Assembly: GCA_040830545.1 (NCBI GenBank)
Contig: JBFOMB010000147.1
Location: forward strand, 1-6,599
Length of the DNA: 6,599 nucleotides
Origin: HXMU1420-2 sp040830545
Lineage (GTDB): Bacteria > Pseudomonadota > Alphaproteobacteria > Rhodobacterales > Rhodobacteraceae
Direction of reading: 5' to 3'
The notes under the pieces are model-generated. The model saw nothing but the letters and a program-made list of their open reading frames with translations, was not told where the DNA came from and ran no database searches. Below are positions 3,817-6,599 of this stretch, piece after piece. The translations under genes and the position numbers were made by a program. How positions within the stretch are numbered: position 1 is the first letter of the stretch; every line of letters starts with the position of its first letter.

Positions 3817-6480
3817 TTACATTGGCGGACCACCGGGCAATCGAACGCGAAATGCTGCGCCGCCGCGATCCGGGAGGTAGGACATGTCACCGCCCAACCG
3901 CTGCAGGATTTCGCGACAGATCGCCAGCCCCAGCCCTGCGCCGCCGGCCTTGTCCACGCCAACGCGCGCGAATTTCTCGAATATCGCGGCCTGCGATCCG
4001 GGCGGGACGCCGCTGCCATTGTCGACGAAGTCAACCAGGATACGCCCGCCCGATTGAATGGCCGAGATCGTGAGTCTGGCATCCTGCGCGTCGCAATATT
4101 TCTGAGCGTTGCTGATGATGTTGATGAAGACCTGTGTCAGCCGGTCCAGATCGGTGCGGATCGCCAGCGCTTCGTCTTCTTTGGTCCGCGTCACATGGAT
4201 GGGCGCGTCATGGCCCGTCAACGCGGTGGACACTGCGAGGTCCAGCAGTTCAGACAATTGACCGTCCTGAATGTTCAGGTTGACCTTGCCGCTTTCCAGT
4301 ACGCTGAGGTCCAGCAGGTCGTCCAACAGCCGGGTCAGGCGCTGCGCCTCGTCAAAGATGATGCGGGCGAAACGCTGCTGCTCTTCCCCCGTCAGACCGC
4401 CCTCTTCGGTCATCAGTTCCGAAAACGCCCGGATCGAGGTCATGGGCGTGCGGAGTTCGTGGCTGACCTGACTGAGGAACGCGTCTTTCTGCTCGGAAAT
4501 CTGCGTCAGCTTCTGGTTGGCTTCGCGCAATTGGCGCGCGGTGCGGCTCAGTTCAGCGGATTGTTCTTCCAACCGGCTGGAATATTCCATCAACTCAGCG
4601 GATTCATCGGCCACGGCCAGCAGATCCTCGACCGAAACCGCCGACCGCCCGACAATCTGCCCGATCATCGCATGGGCCGTGGCTGCGCCGACTGACCCGG
4701 CCAGTTCGCGTTCGACAATCTCCAGAAAGGCCGGGGTTGGTTCGGGCAAGCCGCTGCCGAGCCCCTGCTGTCGCGCGCCCTGCTGAAACAACGCTTGTGC
4801 TTGCTCTGCGCCCATGATGCGTTGAACCATGATCATCAGATCCTCGGCCTGCGCGAGGCTGCCGGTCCACTCGCGCGGTGCCGCAGAATGTTCGAAAACG
4901 TTGACGAATTGTGCGCCTTGCAATCGCTCCAGCGGTTCGGGGAAGGTCCGCAACGACACCGCGCAGAACACGGTGGCATTGAGGAACAGGCTCCACGATA
5001 CAGAATGAACCAGCGGGTCCAGCCCCTCGAACCCAAAGAGAGCCTGAGGCCGCAACCAGGCGAGGCCCAGCGGACCCTGCTCCAACACGCTGGCGGTCAG
5101 AATGCCGCTGCCGGTTTCGGGAAGCAGCAGCGTGTAGGCCCAGACGCAGAACCCGACGGTCACGCCACAGGCTGCACCCGCCCGCGTCGCCCCACGCCAA
5201 TAAAGCCCGCCGACCAGCGCAGGCAGGACCTGCGCGATCCCGGCAAACGCGATCAGGCCGATGGCTGCCAGGGCCGCGCCACCGCCAGAGGCCTGAAAAT
5301 AGATATATCCCAGCGCCATAATGCCCGCGATGGCGAGCCGTCGGGACATCAGCGCGATCTGCCGCACGTCGCCCGACACGGACGCGGTTTCGCCGCTGCG
5401 CGCCAGCCACAGCGGCATGACGATGTGGTTTGACACCATGGTCGACAACGCCATGGCCGCAACGATCACCATGGATGTGGCCGAGGAAAAGCCACCAAGG
5501 AAGGCGAACACGGCAAGCCCATCGCGCCCCTGGCTGAGCGGAAGGGTCAACACGAACAGGTCGGGGTTCGACCCTTCGGGCAACAGGCCCAGACCCATGA
5601 CCGCGATCGGCACCACAAACAGGCTCATCGCAGCGAGGTAGAGCGGAAACGCCCAGCCCGCCATTTCCAGATGACGCTCATCGTCGTTTTCAACCACCAT
5701 CACCTGAAACATGCGCGGCAGACAGACAAAGGCCGCCGCCGCGAGAAAAAGGATCGTGGTCCAGCGCGCGCCATCGGTCTGCCATTCGCCGATGTCCGAG
5801 GCGTCGATGCGTTCAAACATGTCTGTCAGGCCGCCCGCCAGACCCCAGACAACGAACACACCGACGGCCAGAAGCGCCACCAGTTTCACCACAGCCTCTA
5901 GGGCGACGGCGGTTACCACGCCCGGATGCCGTTCATTCACGTCCAGATTGCGGGTGCCGAACAGGATGGCAAAAGCGGCCAGACCGGTTGCGGCCCAGAA
6001 TGCCGTGGTGCTGGGATTGGCGCTGCCGGGGTCTTCGGCGAAAACGCCAAACGACAGGGTGATGGATTGCAATTGCAGGGCGATGTAAGGCGTGATCGTG
6101 ATCACCGACAGGATGGTCACCAGCACGGCCAGCAGGTTTGATTTGCCATAGCGCGATGAAATCAGGTCCGCGACGGATGTCACACGCTGGCTGCGCCCGA
6201 TCCGGACCAGTTTGCGCACACCCCACCACCAGCCGATCATGATCAGGGTAGGTCCGAGGTAAATGGTGACGAACTCCAGCCCCGACCGCGCCGCGTATCC
6301 AACCGCCCCATAAAAAGTCCATGCGGTGCAATAGATCGAAAGCGACAGGGTATAGATCAACGGTGAACGCAACCAGCGGTCCCGCCCGGTCGCAGCCAAC
6401 CTTTCGGCCACAAACGCCACAAGGAACAGTAGTGCGACATACCCCGGACACACCAGAACCAACGGGTTGAAGGACGCCAT
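3817..6480 (-). CDS. SLC5-STAC hybrid sensor histidine kinase (CbrA/CrbS-like)
   Basis: 887-residue membrane sensor kinase. Residues about 7-510 form a sodium:solute symporter (SLC5/PutP-like) domain with about 13 hydrophobic segments and the characteristic GGFSSATSMVIVAAMALSTM stretch near 329-348. A STAC domain follows at about 540-630 (EDLMIMVQRIMGAEQAQALF, then ERELAGSVGAATAHAMIG), then a short coiled coil (about 635-662) leading straight into the kinase core. The H-box is SQVSHELRTP with phospho-acceptor H674; the N-box has N787 and N791; G1 is DNGSGVP at 820-826; the F-box is IFEKFARV near 833-840; G2 is GGAGLGLAI at 846-854. All ATPase motifs look intact. Unlike CbrA of Pseudomonas, no PAS domain is evident between STAC and the H-box. 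An in-frame GTG at 6483 exists, but the ATG at 6480 overlaps the upstream stop as TGATG and has GGTGG 6 nt before it. Relatives couple histidine or acetate sensing and transport to a LuxR/NtrC-type regulator; the ligand here is unknown and no response regulator is in the window. Confidence 0.92.
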   Translation of the reverse strand: MASFNPLVLVCPGYVALLFLVAFVAERLAATGRDRWLRSPLIYTLSLSIYCTAWTFYGAVGYAARSGLEFVTIYLGPTLIMIGWWWGVRKLVRIGRSQRVTSVADLISSRYGKSNLLAVLVTILSVITITPYIALQLQSITLSFGVFAEDPGSANPSTTAFWAATGLAAFAILFGTRNLDVNERHPGVVTAVALEAVVKLVALLAVGVFVVWGLAGGLTDMFERIDASDIGEWQTDGARWTTILFLAAAAFVCLPRMFQVMVVENDDERHLEMAGWAFPLYLAAMSLFVVPIAVMGLGLLPEGSNPDLFVLTLPLSQGRDGLAVFAFLGGFSSATSMVIVAAMALSTMVSNHIVMPLWLARSGETASVSGDVRQIALMSRRLAIAGIMALGYIYFQASGGGAALAAIGLIAFAGIAQVLPALVGGLYWRGATRAGAACGVTVGFCVWAYTLLLPETGSGILTASVLEQGPLGLAWLRPQALFGFEGLDPLVHSVSWSLFLNATVFCAVSLRTFPEPLERLQGAQFVNVFEHSAAPREWTGSLAQAEDLMIMVQRIMGAEQAQALFQQGARQQGLGSGLPEPTPAFLEIVERELAGSVGAATAHAMIGQIVGRSAVSVEDLLAVADESAELMEYSSRLEEQSAELSRTARQLREANQKLTQISEQKDAFLSQVSHELRTPMTSIRAFSELMTEEGGLTGEEQQRFARIIFDEAQRLTRLLDDLLDLSVLESGKVNLNIQDGQLSELLDLAVSTALTGHDAPIHVTRTKEDEALAIRTDLDRLTQVFINIISNAQKYCDAQDARLTISAIQSGGRILVDFVDNGSGVPPGSQAAIFEKFARVGVDKAGGAGLGLAICREILQRLGGDMSYLPDRGGAAFRVRLPGGPPM

Positions 6481-6599
6481 CACGGCCCACCAACTTCCGG
6501 TCGGTCCTCAGGCCCCGATTCTGGGTGCAGCGCAGATTCTCCCTTTGACCAGCCGCGCACGCGTCGGCCAAAGCGCCACGCACCAATGATCAGGATGCC
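6480..6599 (-). CDS. Partial gene upstream of the kinase, membrane-anchored C-terminal tail
   Basis: An open frame enters from the right edge on the minus strand and ends at a TGA (6482-6480) that shares its A with the kinase ATG. The 39 visible residues begin with a hydrophobic segment (GILIIGAW), then a positively charged stretch (RFGRRVRGW), consistent with the inner end of a transmembrane helix with a cytoplasmic side, and finish with a polar, proline/glycine-rich tail (ESGPEDRPEVGGP). The stop-start overlap is the main evidence that this is a real gene and that its translation is coupled to the kinase. The protein family is not recognisable from this fragment; a small membrane subunit working with the symporter-type sensor is one possibility. 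Confidence 0.6.
   Translation of the reverse strand, partial: GILIIGAWRFGRRVRGWSKGESALHPESGPEDRPEVGGP

Noticed and set aside
3721..4695. 324-residue plus-strand open frame
   Set aside because: Antisense to the kinase ATPase and H-box region, whose motifs are intact; shadow frame.
4604..6586. Large alternative minus-strand frames (4604-5410 and 5933-6586)
   Set aside because: They overlap the kinase gene out of frame and give Arg/Gly/Ala-rich sequence without membrane or kinase motifs.

Overview
The window looks like a chromosomal segment of a GC-rich alphaproteobacterium, most likely a marine Rhodobacteraceae (Roseobacter-type). The basis is gene content and protein style only: a BigR/SqrR-type sulfur operon without the Xylella-style Blh fusion, a CbrA-like transporter-kinase, and a FliM-like SpoA protein. 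The genus is an inference. Six complete protein genes and two partial ones are supported. They form two convergent transcription units separated by about 210 bp of palindrome-rich DNA.

Left part, plus strand (1-2444). The window opens with the C-terminal tail of an unidentified membrane protein ending at 130. A 98-bp gap follows. It carries a candidate promoter with an inverted repeat lying over the -35/-10 region and a second, near-perfect 22-bp palindrome just before the ribosome binding site. Next comes a compact four-gene operon: an ETHE1/Blh-type metallo-beta-lactamase-fold persulfide dioxygenase, two half-size YeeE/YedE-family permease proteins whose reading frames overlap by one base (TGATG), and a DUF442 (TIGR01244) rhodanese-like sulfurtransferase. 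Together these would import or export sulfur species such as thiosulfate, pass on sulfane sulfur, and oxidise glutathione persulfide to sulfite. This is a hydrogen sulfide / reactive sulfur handling module of the kind controlled by ArsR-family BigR/SqrR repressors. No such regulator is inside the window.

Middle (2445-2653). No gene is supported here. The stretch holds at least four inverted repeats, including a GC-rich hairpin that may be the terminator of the sulfur operon or a copy of a dispersed palindromic repeat, a longer bulged stem-loop, and a perfect 14-bp palindrome touching the stop codon of the convergent gene.

Right part, minus strand (2654-6599, transcribed right to left). A partial gene encoding a membrane-anchored tail ends in a TGATG overlap with a large hybrid sensor: an SLC5 (sodium:solute symporter) membrane domain, a STAC domain, and a histidine kinase core (CbrA/CrbS architecture without a visible PAS domain). 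After 71 bp comes a gene for a FliM/FliN-family protein with a SpoA domain and a long acidic tail. No response regulator is visible. The likely reading is a nutrient-sensing kinase co-transcribed with a motor-switch-like protein; the functional link between them is inference.
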